From Fragilariopsis cylindrus CCMP1102 (Eukaryota; Bacillariophyta; Bacillariophyceae; Bacillariales; Bacillariaceae), in NCBI GenBank assembly GCA_900095095.1, contig FMBT01000080.1, positions 1-37,674 on the forward strand: DNA of 37,674 nt, given 5' to 3'. Positions 21,691-31,765 of the stretch are shown here, in pieces. Within the stretch, counting starts at the first letter, position 1. Each line of letters begins with the position of its first letter. The notes beneath the pieces were generated by a model. It ran no database searches, had not been told where the DNA came from, and was given only the letters and a program-made list of their open reading frames with translations. The position numbers were made by a program, and so were the translations under genes.

Positions 21691-23619
21691 ATGACGTCCC
21701 AATTTTCACTCATCGCGACGAAGGATGTGATCTCGGTCATCCTTTTACTATTATCGTTATCGACGATAGGCGTATTTGGGGAAAATGATGGTTGTCCAAT
21801 GTGGTTGGCACCTAGTTACACAACCACATTGTCAGCTGACTTTCCTAAATATGGCTTGTTTGCGGGTCAAGCTTATACGCAAGACTCTATCCTCCCATTT
21901 TCTGAATTAGCAATCCCGCTAATAGATTTCTTTGCTGATTTCAATCGCGGAAAGCCTCATGGTTCGGATGTTTTGGAGTTTTTAGAGAATTATCTATGGA
22001 CACAGGAAAAGATTGGCTCGATGTGGGAGGGCGTCATAAGTGCACCCGGTATTATTCCCGGTATTGGTGTGTTAGCGAACTACCATTCTACATACTCGAA
22101 TGCTGATTTCTTACAAGCATCCATCTTGCTGAGAGAGATAAAGGACGATGAGTTTAAAAAGAAACCCGGTGAAGCGAATCTTATCAGAGGAGCAGTGACG
22201 CCATATTCTAACGCAACATTAAAGGCGACGCAACATATCCCAGCTGGGATGGAAATTTTTGCTGACTTTGGAGAAGTTTGGGATGGAAATTTTACGGAGA
22301 ATATCTACCAAGACAAAATCCATCGTTACGATTACAATATCGCCGACGAGATAGTCAATAAAATGGTCGACTTGTACGAAAAGCATCCTGGTCTTAGCCT
22401 CGATATGAAAGAAGACATAATGGACTTTATGCTTCAGAAAGTTTTAACTACGGTAGCTGGACCCAATGCAAAGACGATTAATTCTCTTATTCCTGACAAT
22501 CCACGTAAACTCAAAAAGGTGCAAGAAGCTGGTGGGACTTTCATGTATCGATACCGGGATATGATCAGAACGAGTGAATGGCTTGAAGAGAATGGATTTT
22601 GTTTGGATACCATCCGTCAGGGTGTTTCTACCATCCCCAACGCCGGACGTGGAGCTTTTGCCGCTAGAGATATCAAGGATGGAGAGATAATCACAATAAC
22701 TCCCATGGTCCATATTGCAGACAAGGATTTGCTGACTATGTACCGCATTGAATTTGTTGAAAACGAGGAAGACGATACAGAGGAGGCAGAATACGATGAA
22801 ACTGAAGGACCGCTTGGTAAACAAATCCTTCTTAATTATGCGTTTGGGCATCCTGAAAGTTCCATGATCTTTGTACCGACAGGCCCTCAAGTGACTCTCA
22901 TCAACAATGGTGCTAAGGATGCCAATGCACGCGTGAAATGGGCAGAGTCTAACGACCCCATGGAAAATCCAAGTAGTTATCTTGACTTGTCTGTGGATGA
23001 TATGGCCCAGGTGAAAGAATCAGTTCTAATGATGAAAGTAGTCGCTGCACGTGATATTGGCGTGGGGGAAGAAATTACAATTAATTACGGAAATTCGTGG
23101 CAAAAAGCCTGGGATTCTTATGAGGAGAAATGGAAAATAACCAAAGAAGGAAAGCCTCACCCATTAAAAGCTGAAGATCTAAGAATCATGTACAAGAATA
23201 AGCCATTAGAAACACCCGAAACTATCGAAGAAAATCCATACCCCGATGATATATTGACTTTATGTTTCTTATTTACAGATGAACGTCCCGATGGAGAACA
23301 AATGACTAATCAAGAATTTGGTACGGAGATTAACAAATTTGTTGGACCAACTAAATATGAAGCATACGATTCGAAGAGTTTATACTTGGTCAGTGTTATA
23401 GACCGTATGGAGGCACCGGGATTCTTTTATAATTACACGGTCCGTGCTAGTCTAGGCGACGACGAAGAAGAATTTGCGGATGTTATTGATGTACCACACT
23501 CTGCCTGTACCTTTTTCGACTCGCATTATTCAAGTGACATTCATCTAGAGGATGCTTTCCGTCATCCTATTGGTATGCCTGAGTCACTAACTCCGGTCTC
23601 TTGGAGAAATTTGAGATAA
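21691..23619 (+). CDS. Secretory-pathway protein with two SET-domain-like halves
   Basis: Intact 642-residue ORF. The N-terminus is a signal peptide (V-I-S-V-I-L-L-L-L-S-L-S-T-I-G-V-F-G at about 14-31). The first half (about 50-205) is a diverged SET-like unit with L-A-N-Y-H-S and P-A-G-M-E-I-F-A-D-F-G. The second (about 310-475) is clearer: N-A-G-R-G-A-F-A-A-R-D-I, L-I-N-N-G-A-K-D-A-N-A-R-V, V-V-A-A-R-D-I-G-V-G-E-E-I-T-I-N-Y-G-N-S-W. These are the SET N-terminal strand, the pseudoknot N-x-x motif (usually N-H-S, here N-N-G) and the E-x-x-x-x-Y-G end. Because the histidine and most catalytic positions differ, methyltransferase activity is doubtful. The C-terminal 160 residues are not recognised. 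It may be lumenal or extracellular rather than nuclear. Confidence 0.72.
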   Translation: MTSQFSLIATKDVISVILLLLSLSTIGVFGENDGCPMWLAPSYTTTLSADFPKYGLFAGQAYTQDSILPFSELAIPLIDFFADFNRGKPHGSDVLEFLENYLWTQEKIGSMWEGVISAPGIIPGIGVLANYHSTYSNADFLQASILLREIKDDEFKKKPGEANLIRGAVTPYSNATLKATQHIPAGMEIFADFGEVWDGNFTENIYQDKIHRYDYNIADEIVNKMVDLYEKHPGLSLDMKEDIMDFMLQKVLTTVAGPNAKTINSLIPDNPRKLKKVQEAGGTFMYRYRDMIRTSEWLEENGFCLDTIRQGVSTIPNAGRGAFAARDIKDGEIITITPMVHIADKDLLTMYRIEFVENEEDDTEEAEYDETEGPLGKQILLNYAFGHPESSMIFVPTGPQVTLINNGAKDANARVKWAESNDPMENPSSYLDLSVDDMAQVKESVLMMKVVAARDIGVGEEITINYGNSWQKAWDSYEEKWKITKEGKPHPLKAEDLRIMYKNKPLETPETIEENPYPDDILTLCFLFTDERPDGEQMTNQEFGTEINKFVGPTKYEAYDSKSLYLVSVIDRMEAPGFFYNYTVRASLGDDEEEFADVIDVPHSACTFFDSHYSSDIHLEDAFRHPIGMPESLTPVSWRNLR

Positions 23620-23813
23620 GCAAGAATAGAATCAATTGAGGTCAGATTTTTTCAAAGTTTGCACCATTTATATAGCATATATATTACGCAGCATGTTCTA
23701 GCTAGTGAAAATCGTATATGCTTTTTCTTATTTTGCCCCGAATTCAATTGCTTACAGAAAGTACTATAGAATGTTGTGGTTTCTTTGTCAACACAAGATC
23801 TTACCGGACGAGC

Positions 23814-23842
23814 AGTAGTAGTAGTAGTAGTAGTAGTAGTAG
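23814..23842. repeat. AGT trinucleotide run
   Basis: About nine to ten AGT/GTA units. In one frame it encodes a Val run; it may be the end of an intron or simply a microsatellite. Confidence 0.8.
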
Positions 23843-23865
23843 AAGCTGTTGATGTTGATTATATT

Positions 23866-24102
23866 ATGACAACACCATTAGATTATGGTATTTATGAAGG
23901 TGGTAATAATACTAGCGATAGTCCATGTTCTATTGATAATCAAATTAGTACAGAAACTGTTACATATTTAGCACCATTATTATTACCTAATAGTAATAAT
24001 ATTACTGATGACGAGAAGTACAGCGGTTCATTTTGTGACAGTTCTATATCACAAATGTTTGATAATAGTAACGGTGATATACAAAATGTAACATGGATAT
24101 AG
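23866..24102 (+). CDS. Small hypothetical protein
   Basis: 78-residue ORF from the ATG at 23866. The open frame extends upstream through the AGT repeat without an ATG. The composition is Asn/Thr/Ser-rich, acidic, with potential N-glycosylation sites (N-N-T-S) and no hydrophobic segment or motif that I recognise. Codon use resembles neighbouring genes. It may be an exon of a larger gene, or not coding. Confidence 0.25.
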   Translation: MTTPLDYGIYEGGNNTSDSPCSIDNQISTETVTYLAPLLLPNSNNITDDEKYSGSFCDSSISQMFDNSNGDIQNVTWI

Positions 24103-24354
24103 ATAGGGCCACTACAGACATCATCTTTGATTGAAAAAAATCGTAGTAATTCTAAAGCAATCAATTATCCACTACTTTGTCCGAAAAATTTAGATAGACC
24201 CTTTCTTGCCCATCAGCCGAATTCATTCCCCAAGGTTTAAATAGATGAACGCAAAGAGACGGGTAATATGCAGACAGCCTGATAGGATATCACCACACCA
24301 CGAACAAAAATTAGCGCGCGTTGTTGTACTACAGTATATAAGTAAGTGTATCTT

Positions 24355-25023
24355 TTACTTTTTCTTCTTATTACCAATCAAATTTTCTCTGAACTTATTA
24401 ATCTTTTGAATGTTTTCTTCCTGTTGATTTTGTTGGTAGCTCATAAAGAATAGAGATGAAATTCCAACTCCGAGAAAGATTAACATAACAGGAAATGGTC
24501 GAGGTAGAGTTTCTGCTATTGTTTCTGTTGTTGCGCTGCTATTGTCATCATCAATTAGAAGATTCTTCAAACATCCCAATGTAGGATTATTATAGTAACT
24601 TGAAAGAATCAAAGGAATAGAACCTATAGCTGTCCGAAAGGGAAGACTAGAAAAATCATTACCGTCCATCGGTTGATACATTAACCAGATAAGACTTAAG
24701 CAGCATAATATTTGCATAATTTCCATCATAGAATCAGAGAAACAATAGTAAACCGAGTCCCAAAATCCAATAACATTGAAATTTTTATTCCAATCCTTAA
24801 TTTTATCGTTACAAACAGATACTGGTTTTGTAAATTGTTTCAAAACGACTACCAGTACCATTACACTAATTCGTTGAAGTTGTGCCCGCCAAGCTTTATG
24901 TAGCGTAAACATTTGTTTTTGACTCACATCCAACGCAACTCGAGCCTTATCGAATTGCTCTTGTAGTTTTATTATTTCCTCCCCATCATCATCGCCGTCG
25001 TCGTTGACCTTCTTGGTATTCAT
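24355..25023 (-). CDS. Multi-span membrane protein with C-terminal KKKK
   Basis: Intact 222-residue ORF, family not recognised. A charged N-terminus (acidic then coiled-coil-like K-L-Q-E-Q-F-D-K-A) precedes about four hydrophobic segments: near residues 50-65, 95-115, 130-145 and 178-196. The last residues are K-K-K-K, which fits the K-K-x-x retrieval motif of ER membrane proteins. A role in the ER or peroxisome is inference. Confidence 0.55.
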   Translation of the reverse strand: MNTKKVNDDGDDDGEEIIKLQEQFDKARVALDVSQKQMFTLHKAWRAQLQRISVMVLVVVLKQFTKPVSVCNDKIKDWNKNFNVIGFWDSVYYCFSDSMMEIMQILCCLSLIWLMYQPMDGNDFSSLPFRTAIGSIPLILSSYYNNPTLGCLKNLLIDDDNSSATTETIAETLPRPFPVMLIFLGVGISSLFFMSYQQNQQEENIQKINKFRENLIGNKKKK

Positions 25024-25279
25024 TTTACTGCTGCTGTTGCTGCTATTGTTCGTCTTTCCGCCCTTGATGGTTAGTTCTTGTTACTTCTTGATAACTTGTC
25101 GTCGAAAAAGTGAATTCACAGATTAGAAAATTATTTATTCATTCGAAAAGGAACCCGGATAAGATCTGTCTGTTTTCCGTACGTCCTTAGTGGATTGGAA
25201 GCACTTTTAGTTTCCCTAGTTACTCTTGTCTTACTCCTATCCATTGGGATGGGATGGGACTGGACAATTAACATAGTCA

Positions 25280-25800
25280 GTCAAAGTACCGTATGCAATA
25301 AGGATACGAGAAGTCATACCCGTGCCGTGTTGACATTGAGGCAGGGCTCTCTTATGTCAATGTCTTTGAAACAAAAGATAAACATTAAGAAGTCAATGGA
25401 AAAGCTGAACTGGTGGGTGTCGATGATGCAATGAATTTTGTTGAATGGATACAGCTATTTGTCAAACAACAAATCAAATCACTGAATGATTACTGTCCTA
25501 AAGAAAGTAGGATATGGTGCAATCATCCAACAACAGGACAATACAAGTACAGTACAGTTGGAAAACAATGGGAAATCATCAAGTACCAAAATAACTTGGC
25601 ATATCAACATCAGATACTTCTATGTAAGTAGCAAGAATATTAAGGATGGTAGTATGTGTGTCATATACTGGCCAACCAAATAGATGGTACTGGAAAAATA
25701 TTACAATGAATGAATCACGAAACGAATTGTTTGAAAAACTTAGTAAGTACCAATTTAGGGGCGCGCTTATTTTCAGTGTCACAGAATTTGAAGAGAAAGA
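25280..25800 (+). mobile_element. Degenerate Ty1/copia retrotransposon relic (RNase H end of pol)
   Basis: Pieces of the copia RNase H region appear in order across different frames with stop codons. The first (about 25303-25395) reads S-H-T-R-A-V-L-T-L-R-Q-G-S and K-Q-K-I-N-I-K. The second (about 25395-25470) reads A-E-L-V-G-V-D-D-A-M-N-F-V-E-W. The third (about 25507-25680) reads Q-Q-D-N-T-S-T-V-Q-L-E-N-N-G-K-S-S, H-I-N-I-R-Y-F-Y-V and I-Y-W-P-T-K. These are the standard copia signatures around the conserved D-N-x-S and H-I-x-I-R-Y-F. Frame breaks and in-frame stops (after W-P-T-K and beyond) show it is inactive. No LTR, integrase or reverse transcriptase could be found in the flanks. Confidence 0.85.
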
Positions 25801-26034
25801 TTCTAAATAATTGTCGACGCGAATCAGTTAGAATGCATCAATGTCAAGAAACCAATGACGACTGACTGAAAATCATTGTTGTTCTGAATAAATGAAGAGT
25901 ATTGACTTGAGATACACTTACATTTTCTTTCTTACTATAGAAGTCAGTTGGTATTGTTATCGGTTGCTACCAATTTTCTTTGAGTTCATACTTCGTATCG
26001 TGTGCAGAATCAGCTTGTCAACATTGTATTCAAT

Positions 26035-28464
26035 ATGATGGCATTATCAAACACTAATCACACTCCGTAAGTGTACACTTGTGTAACATATACAGTACGC
26101 CATGCTTTCTATCGGTATGTTGTTCACTGTTCTAATAGAAACATTTCTCCCTGTCATCATGATTTGATGGATGATAATAATTTATCATGGTACCGTTTTC
26201 TAAAGTAATTTGAATCGGTACTATATTTAGCTTCATTTCTTTCCTAATTGCGATCTCGTTTCATGCGAGTGTCTATCATCGCTTCCATCTCATGGAAGAA
26301 GGATTGAAGGAGGCTGCACATATTTATTTCAATTTAGAATGGGATGAAATGAAGGCTTTGCAATTACATAGGGAAGCAATTCAGTTACATCGTGTTGGTA
26401 TCAGAGATACGATCATGGCATATGAATACGCCTCTGAGGCTGATCGATTGGATGAGTATGTATTCCAAGAAGAGAAGAATGTTCAAGAATTATACAAGGA
26501 CGTTAAGGAAAAAGAAAGGAAGCTCAAATTGATAAGCGAGAAAGTGCGTTGTGGGGAATGAGCAGTTTTGAAGATAATCGTAAAGGGACCGAGTATACGA
26601 TAAAAGGAATGGAACTAGCACGACAAGCACAGGAAGAAAATGAACGTTCGGAAATGATGATGAACTACACAGCTGAACAGGAAGAGGAGGGGAAGAAAAG
26701 TTGCTTGAGGCACAAGCTGCTCTAACTGCTTCGGGAGAAATTATGAAAAACAACACGGAAATAAATAAGGGTATTTGTAAATGGGCTTCTTTGGTGTGTA
26801 AAGCAATTCATAGTATTGAAAACACTGGTGGAAATCGCTCCCTTCCAGTACAAGCAACAGATATGTCGATCAAGGCCAACAAGATATGCAGGATGCACTT
26901 CAGAATATTCGTGACGCCCAAACAGAGCGTTCACAGGCTATTGAACTACATAGGATCGCATCGATGCATACCAACGAATCAACAGAGATTCTATTTGAAG
27001 CAGGCGTATTCAAATATCAATCCAAGATTGATCTAGAGGAGGCTATCGAAAAACGAACAGATGGAGATCATGAAGAAGATGAGGCAATTGGGGAGGAGAA
27101 TAAAGCCACCAATGAGGAAAATGATATCGCATTAAAGGAATACGAGATTCAGAATGATATTTATGATAGCGCTGCGTTCGTCAATAGGGTTATGAATGAT
27201 CGCAACGAGGAAAGAATTGTTGAGGAAAAACTCGATCGTGATTTGATGCTCATAAAATTTCGGGAAAATCAACTAGAAGAGAAGACGAACGAAGCGACCC
27301 ATCATGTAGCAAGGGCAGGGTGGGAGGCACTCGTCGCTTCTGTAGCTGGAGGATGTTTACTCGTTGTGGTAATAACCCGTATCGTTGGTACGTTTCGCTA
27401 TCAACGACCCCTTCTATGGGTAGTTCGAGACGAACCATATTTTTCACAAGATATGATATATCTCTTTAATCACGTTTGCATCTTCTTGCTATCTATGGGT
27501 TATATCGCTGAACTTTTGAAGGATTTTCACAACCATACCAACATTGCACGCGTGGGAATAACCGTTATCTTCGCTTTGGTTGCTGCTGTTCTACAAGTCA
27601 CCTTACTTCATCTCATTCCATCTTTGTATGGCCACTTCAGAGACTCAACTCTTCATTCCGGTTCAATTCGATTATTGCTTCGAAAAGTTGTGCTCAAGAA
27701 GGGTGTGATTATCGCGCTTGTTTCTGCCATTGAGATGCTTCTCTGCTGGTGTTGGGTGGGTACCATGGCTTTTACGCAAGTCGATAAGGTGAACACTTAC
27801 GTGGTTTGGTTTTTCGTCCTAATCATTTCTGTTTGTTATACAATTCATATTCAGAACCACAAGTATGCCGTCGCCGATGATTTATCAGTACATTTAGATG
27901 ATGTTGAAGATCAATCTAGCAACCACAACAATGGGCAGTCAAAAAATTATGATAGTGATCATTTTGATAGCATGAATAAAGGTGATGAAAGTGATTCATT
28001 GTTACAGCTTGTATTCAAGGAAGTGCTACTAATAATCCGGGATCCGTCCAAGGTTCTTGCCAAGGCTATAAGTCGTCAATTCAGGGTTCAAAAATATCCG
28101 TTGTGTCTTCATCGTTAATGCGATCGATTCAGTTGGAAAGTGTAGAGTCTGATGAATACGGGTCACTGTCAAACATCTTCCGAGCACACCTTTCTACGTC
28201 ACCACTCGAATTTTCTTGGGAGTCAGAGCTTGAGAAAATCCGTTTGCTTTTTGAAATTTTAATCGCTTCCTTGCAATTTGGATCATTCGTAGGGATCTAG
28301 CGCTGATTCGAAAATTATCCCCACTCACTGCTGGTCTTGTTTGGGGGGCATTACCTCTTTGGATACTGAACATTTTCCTGGTTGTCATCGTTGCCACTGG
28401 TGCTGTTATGTTTGCCGTGAAGAAGATTGGGAAAGATAATCTACACTTATTACGTGGAGCTTGA
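26035..28464 (+). CDS. Coiled-coil protein with a multi-span membrane domain (family unknown)
   Basis: A proposed first exon at 26035-26066 (ATG-ATG, donor GTAAGT) joins through a 164-nt intron to 26231, adding a hydrophobic signal-anchor-like start (F-I-S-F-L-I-A-I). The next 350 residues are a charged heptad-like coiled coil (E/K/Q-rich, with L-H-R-E-A-I-Q-L-H-R). From about 27300 six hydrophobic segments follow: A-S-V-A-G-G-C-L-L-V-V-V, L-F-N-H-V-C-I-F-L-L-S-M, V-G-I-T-V-I-F-A-L-V-A-A-V, G-V-I-I-A-L-V-S-A-I-E-M-L, Y-V-V-W-F-F-V-L-I-I-S-V and, near the stop, N-I-F-L-V-V-I-V-A-T. Five one-base breaks (about 26553, 26697, 26868, 28087, 28257) interrupt about 756 codons. No family recognised; the first-exon model is tentative. 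Confidence 0.6.
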
Positions 28465-28862
28465 ATACGATGCAAACTCCAAAAAGTGCATCATCCATAT
28501 TTCATATTTCATAATTATATCAAAGGGAACTACTCCTTGTGAACATGTATAATATATTAAATGTATTAAATTCTTTAGAAAAATACTCAGTTAATATTTT
28601 ATCATTGTTGTTGATTTGGTTATATAGTGTATTCTAGATGATGGTGGAAATAGCACTGATAGAGAATAGAAACAAGAGACAACACATAACTTAGTGAAAC
28701 ATTGCCTGATGATAACAGCTTGATTGAATGCCAGTTTTGTTCAAAGAATGATGGATAAATTGTGCTGAGTTATTGATGCAAGTACACAAAGAAGTCAAAT
28801 TAAAGCAGTCAGAATTTCACAATGGTGTATAATCATTATCTGTATTTATTCATTGAACAATG

Positions 28863-28864
<2 letters not shown>

Positions 28865-28895
<31 letters not shown>
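28865..28895. repeat. AC dinucleotide microsatellite
   Basis: About 15 uninterrupted AC units. Confidence 0.95.
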
Positions 28896-28897
<2 letters not shown>

Positions 28898-29760
28898 GTG
28901 GAACAAGTGAAATTGAGTAGGAAAGAAATTACCTTTTCTCCAGTCTGACTTCAATAATTCAAATATTACAATTCCCCATACTGCCTTCTTGTGTTCCTAT
29001 TTCTAAAGAAGAAATAAATGTAAAAAGTAATTCAAATTAGCTGTCACCACGATTTAAAGAAAAAGACAAAGAAAAGACAGTCCTCTCCATGATAAGATCA
29101 TCATATTGCTTTACCTACTGTATGTAATTTTTTTTCTATCAGGGAGATTTTTAAAATCAGGTTGCAGTTGCATGGCATGGCATGGGAGGCAGCTGGTTTG
29201 AACTGTGAAGTACTAGTAAAAGAGCATTAGATGTTAACCTGGTTATACTGAGTTGTTGGGTACAATTTGTATGTAAGTTACTACATTTAATTACTGTACT
29301 AATAAGTAAATACAGTAAGGTTACTGTACAGCAATACAAGTACTTCCTCCAGCGAACGCAAACTACAAATTGGCTATCTATTGGAATTATCACAGCATAA
29401 ATACGCGTCGAACCCCTTAAAAGCTTCGTTTTCTTTTCTTTTTTCGTACATTTCGCATTTTGTAGGTAGATTTTAATGGGTTGATTTGCGTTTGTGCCAT
29501 GATAATTCCACGCAACAACCTAATGCGCAGTTTGCGTTCTCTGGAGGAAGTAGTAGTAAGTACTCGAAGCGTGAGTGTGAATACGTATTAATAATAACAC
29601 TTATTGTAGAGCGAACTCATCCAAGACTGACTCGACTCCCTCGACTCAATTATATGGTGGTAGCGTTGTGTTGAATGTTGAATGTCGATTTTAGATGACC
29701 GTTGAAACTACGACAAAAGAACATTCTGTAAATGCAACACATATACACTAAATCACACAA

Positions 29761-29787
29761 ACACACACACACACACACACACACACA
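29761..29787. repeat. AC dinucleotide microsatellite
   Basis: About 13 uninterrupted AC units, about 900 bp from the previous one and in the same orientation. Confidence 0.95.
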
Positions 29788-30006
29788 TATCGATAGAGGT
29801 CCGCGATGAAAAGTGAGAGGTAAAAAAGTCAAAACTGTTTGGCTGAGTATCAATCTGAAAGAATCCACAGTTTCATTAGAGTAGTAAAGGTTGAACCAGA
29901 CGACGAAATCGCTATATTTTCCATAATTATTTGATCATTGTTGGTAGATACATTAGCACGAAGATATATTATATTTACCATCGTCACGAGAACGTTTTTT
30001 TTAAGG

Positions 30007-30916
30007 ATGAGTACAAGGAACTTACAGGAATTGATAGAATCACAAGTTATCTCTCCAGATAATACGATTAATCAAGTGTTAGAGCTCAACAAACATATAG
30101 AAGGACTTCAAGAGAAGATTTTTAGTTTGCATGATGAGAATGAAAATTTGAGTGCTACGAACGAGTCATTCTTGACGGAAAGAGGAGGATTCATTCAAAT
30201 GATTCGGGATCTTAACAAAGAACTGAAAGAAAATAAATCGTCCGCGGTCTCTATGGAAAAGAAACTTCGAGTAGAAGTGAAAAGCATTCAAGCAAGTTGG
30301 GACTCATTATACGAAGACCATTGTGAACAACTGCAGTTGAACAACAACAACATCAACAACAACAACAACGAACCAAAGCCGGTGAAGGTGGAAGGAGAGG
30401 AAATGGTTCCTCATCCGAATCCGAATTGCAACAAATAAACCATGTCCATGAGGACTCCACGACTTGCTCGTCGACGACGGCAACTACACCCATAATAATA
30501 GCCAGGAAGTTAATACCGTGACAAATCAAGCTGAATTGTTACGAAAGGCGGTGAAAAAGCAAGCAGTATCCCCTTCGAACACAGTTAGTCCGATGTTACT
30601 AAAGTTACATGAATTAGAAGCCGAAAATAAAACTTTAAAGAGTGCAGTTGTACGATTACAAACTCAATACAAGGAAGAAAAATACAAAAATGAGCATAAT
30701 AGTTCCGAGTCTTCTTCAAACAACTGTGTAGTACCATCATCATCTATTCGAGGATTATTCGGCTTCTCAAAGAGATCCTCTCAGAATGTAGTAGGCGCAA
30801 CGTCTTCTGCACCTCCTGTTTCTACCTCAACATGGGGGAGGATGCCGAACAGAAATTTGCAAATTGGTAGTCAAGATAGTAATATTAATCTAAATATCAT
30901 TAATGATGATGAATGA
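30007..30916 (+). CDS. Coiled-coil protein, function unknown
   Basis: ATG at 30007 (M-S-T-R-N-L-Q-E-L). Heptad-like coiled coil at residues 20-105 (I-E-G-L-Q-E-K-I-F-S-L, N-K-E-L-K-E-N-K), an Asn/Gln linker, then a second short coil (L-L-K-L-H-E-L-E-A-E-N-K-T-L-K) near 30595 and a Ser-rich C-terminus. Two one-base frame breaks (about 30395 and about 30496) split it; with both resolved there is one protein of about 300 residues. No domain family recognised. The next plus-strand feature is the tRNA-Asp gene. Confidence 0.55.
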
Positions 30917-31209
30917 ATACCTCTACGATGATGATAGGGAGGGAAAAAGCTTTGGATGGCGGTAAATAAAGTAAAAATCGGACATATTAGGGATCAATGA
31001 GGAGAGAAGAGAGAAAATACCATGTAGTTGTACCGCAATTCATAGGCTAAATAGTATAGATCATTGATACTTTATATAAAATATCATATGCACAACTAGA
31101 ATATAATAATCAGTAGTTCAATATGTTTTTGTTGGAAAATATTTTTTAATTGAAACTTTGTAATTATTTTGTGTAGTGAAAATCTGAGCAACTGTACAAA
31201 ACGATTCAA

Positions 31210-31281
31210 TCCGTCATAGTATAGTGGCTAGTATCCCCGCCTGTCACGCGGGAGACCGGGGTTCGATTCCCCGTGACGGAG
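31210..31281 (+). tRNA. tRNA-Asp (GTC)
   Basis: 72-nt cloverleaf without intron. The acceptor stem TCCGTCA pairs with TGACGGA (31274-31280), discriminator G at 31281. The anticodon stem CCCGC/GCGGG encloses the loop C-T-G-T-C-A-C with anticodon GTC. The T-arm reads CCGGG-GTTCGATT-CCCCG. CCA is not encoded, and a T4 run follows at about 31286. Confidence 0.97.
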
Positions 31282-31765
31282 TCCATTTTGCTAATTTTTA
31301 TAATATTCTAAATATTCAACATCATAAATGTTTTGATTTTGCTACCTTGTACAGTAACGTTAGTTCCGGCTATTTATGTGATACTACCGTAACATCATGA
31401 ATATGCTGACGATTTTCCCACAATGTAAGACTTTATTCTTGTAGCTAGTAGCAGATAATTAGACCGGGGGAAATGTATGTGTATATCTACTTGCAGTGAA
31501 AAATGACAACCACAAACAGTAACTCCAGCACTCAAAAGAATCATGCATAATTCATACTAAATCCATCTAAAACTTATTTGCATGATAGTTTTATCATGAA
31601 AGATGCAGTTTCTATCAAATCACATCTTTCCTACTAAATGTCTGTCAATTCAGCCTTTCATCGTCGTCATCAAAGAGTTCAATAATGCTAAGACAAAATT
31701 CAAAATGTTTTAGAAATTGTATAGTTTTGTTCTAATACTATTAAATAGTTCATTATCTATATATC
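31282..31765. other. Intergenic region between tRNA-Asp and importin 3' end
   Basis: 484 bp of AT-rich sequence with no gene. It holds the short T run after the tRNA and probably the 3' UTR of the importin gene. Confidence 0.55.

Larger units (their letters stand above)
28465..30006. other. Intergenic region with two AC microsatellites
   Basis: About 1.5 kb with no supported gene. It contains (AC)n at 28865-28895 and 29761-29787 and a dense cluster of TACTGTA/TACAGTA words at about 29294-29332. The minus-strand ORFs here translate the repeats. Confidence 0.5.

Noticed and set aside
26292..28464. Programmed frameshifting as a genome-wide feature
   Set aside because: The sites share no slippery heptamer or stop-codon context, and unrelated genes are affected; single-base assembly deletions are simpler.
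29650..29868. Minus-strand ORF through the AC repeat
   Set aside because: It translates a dinucleotide microsatellite (alternating C-V).
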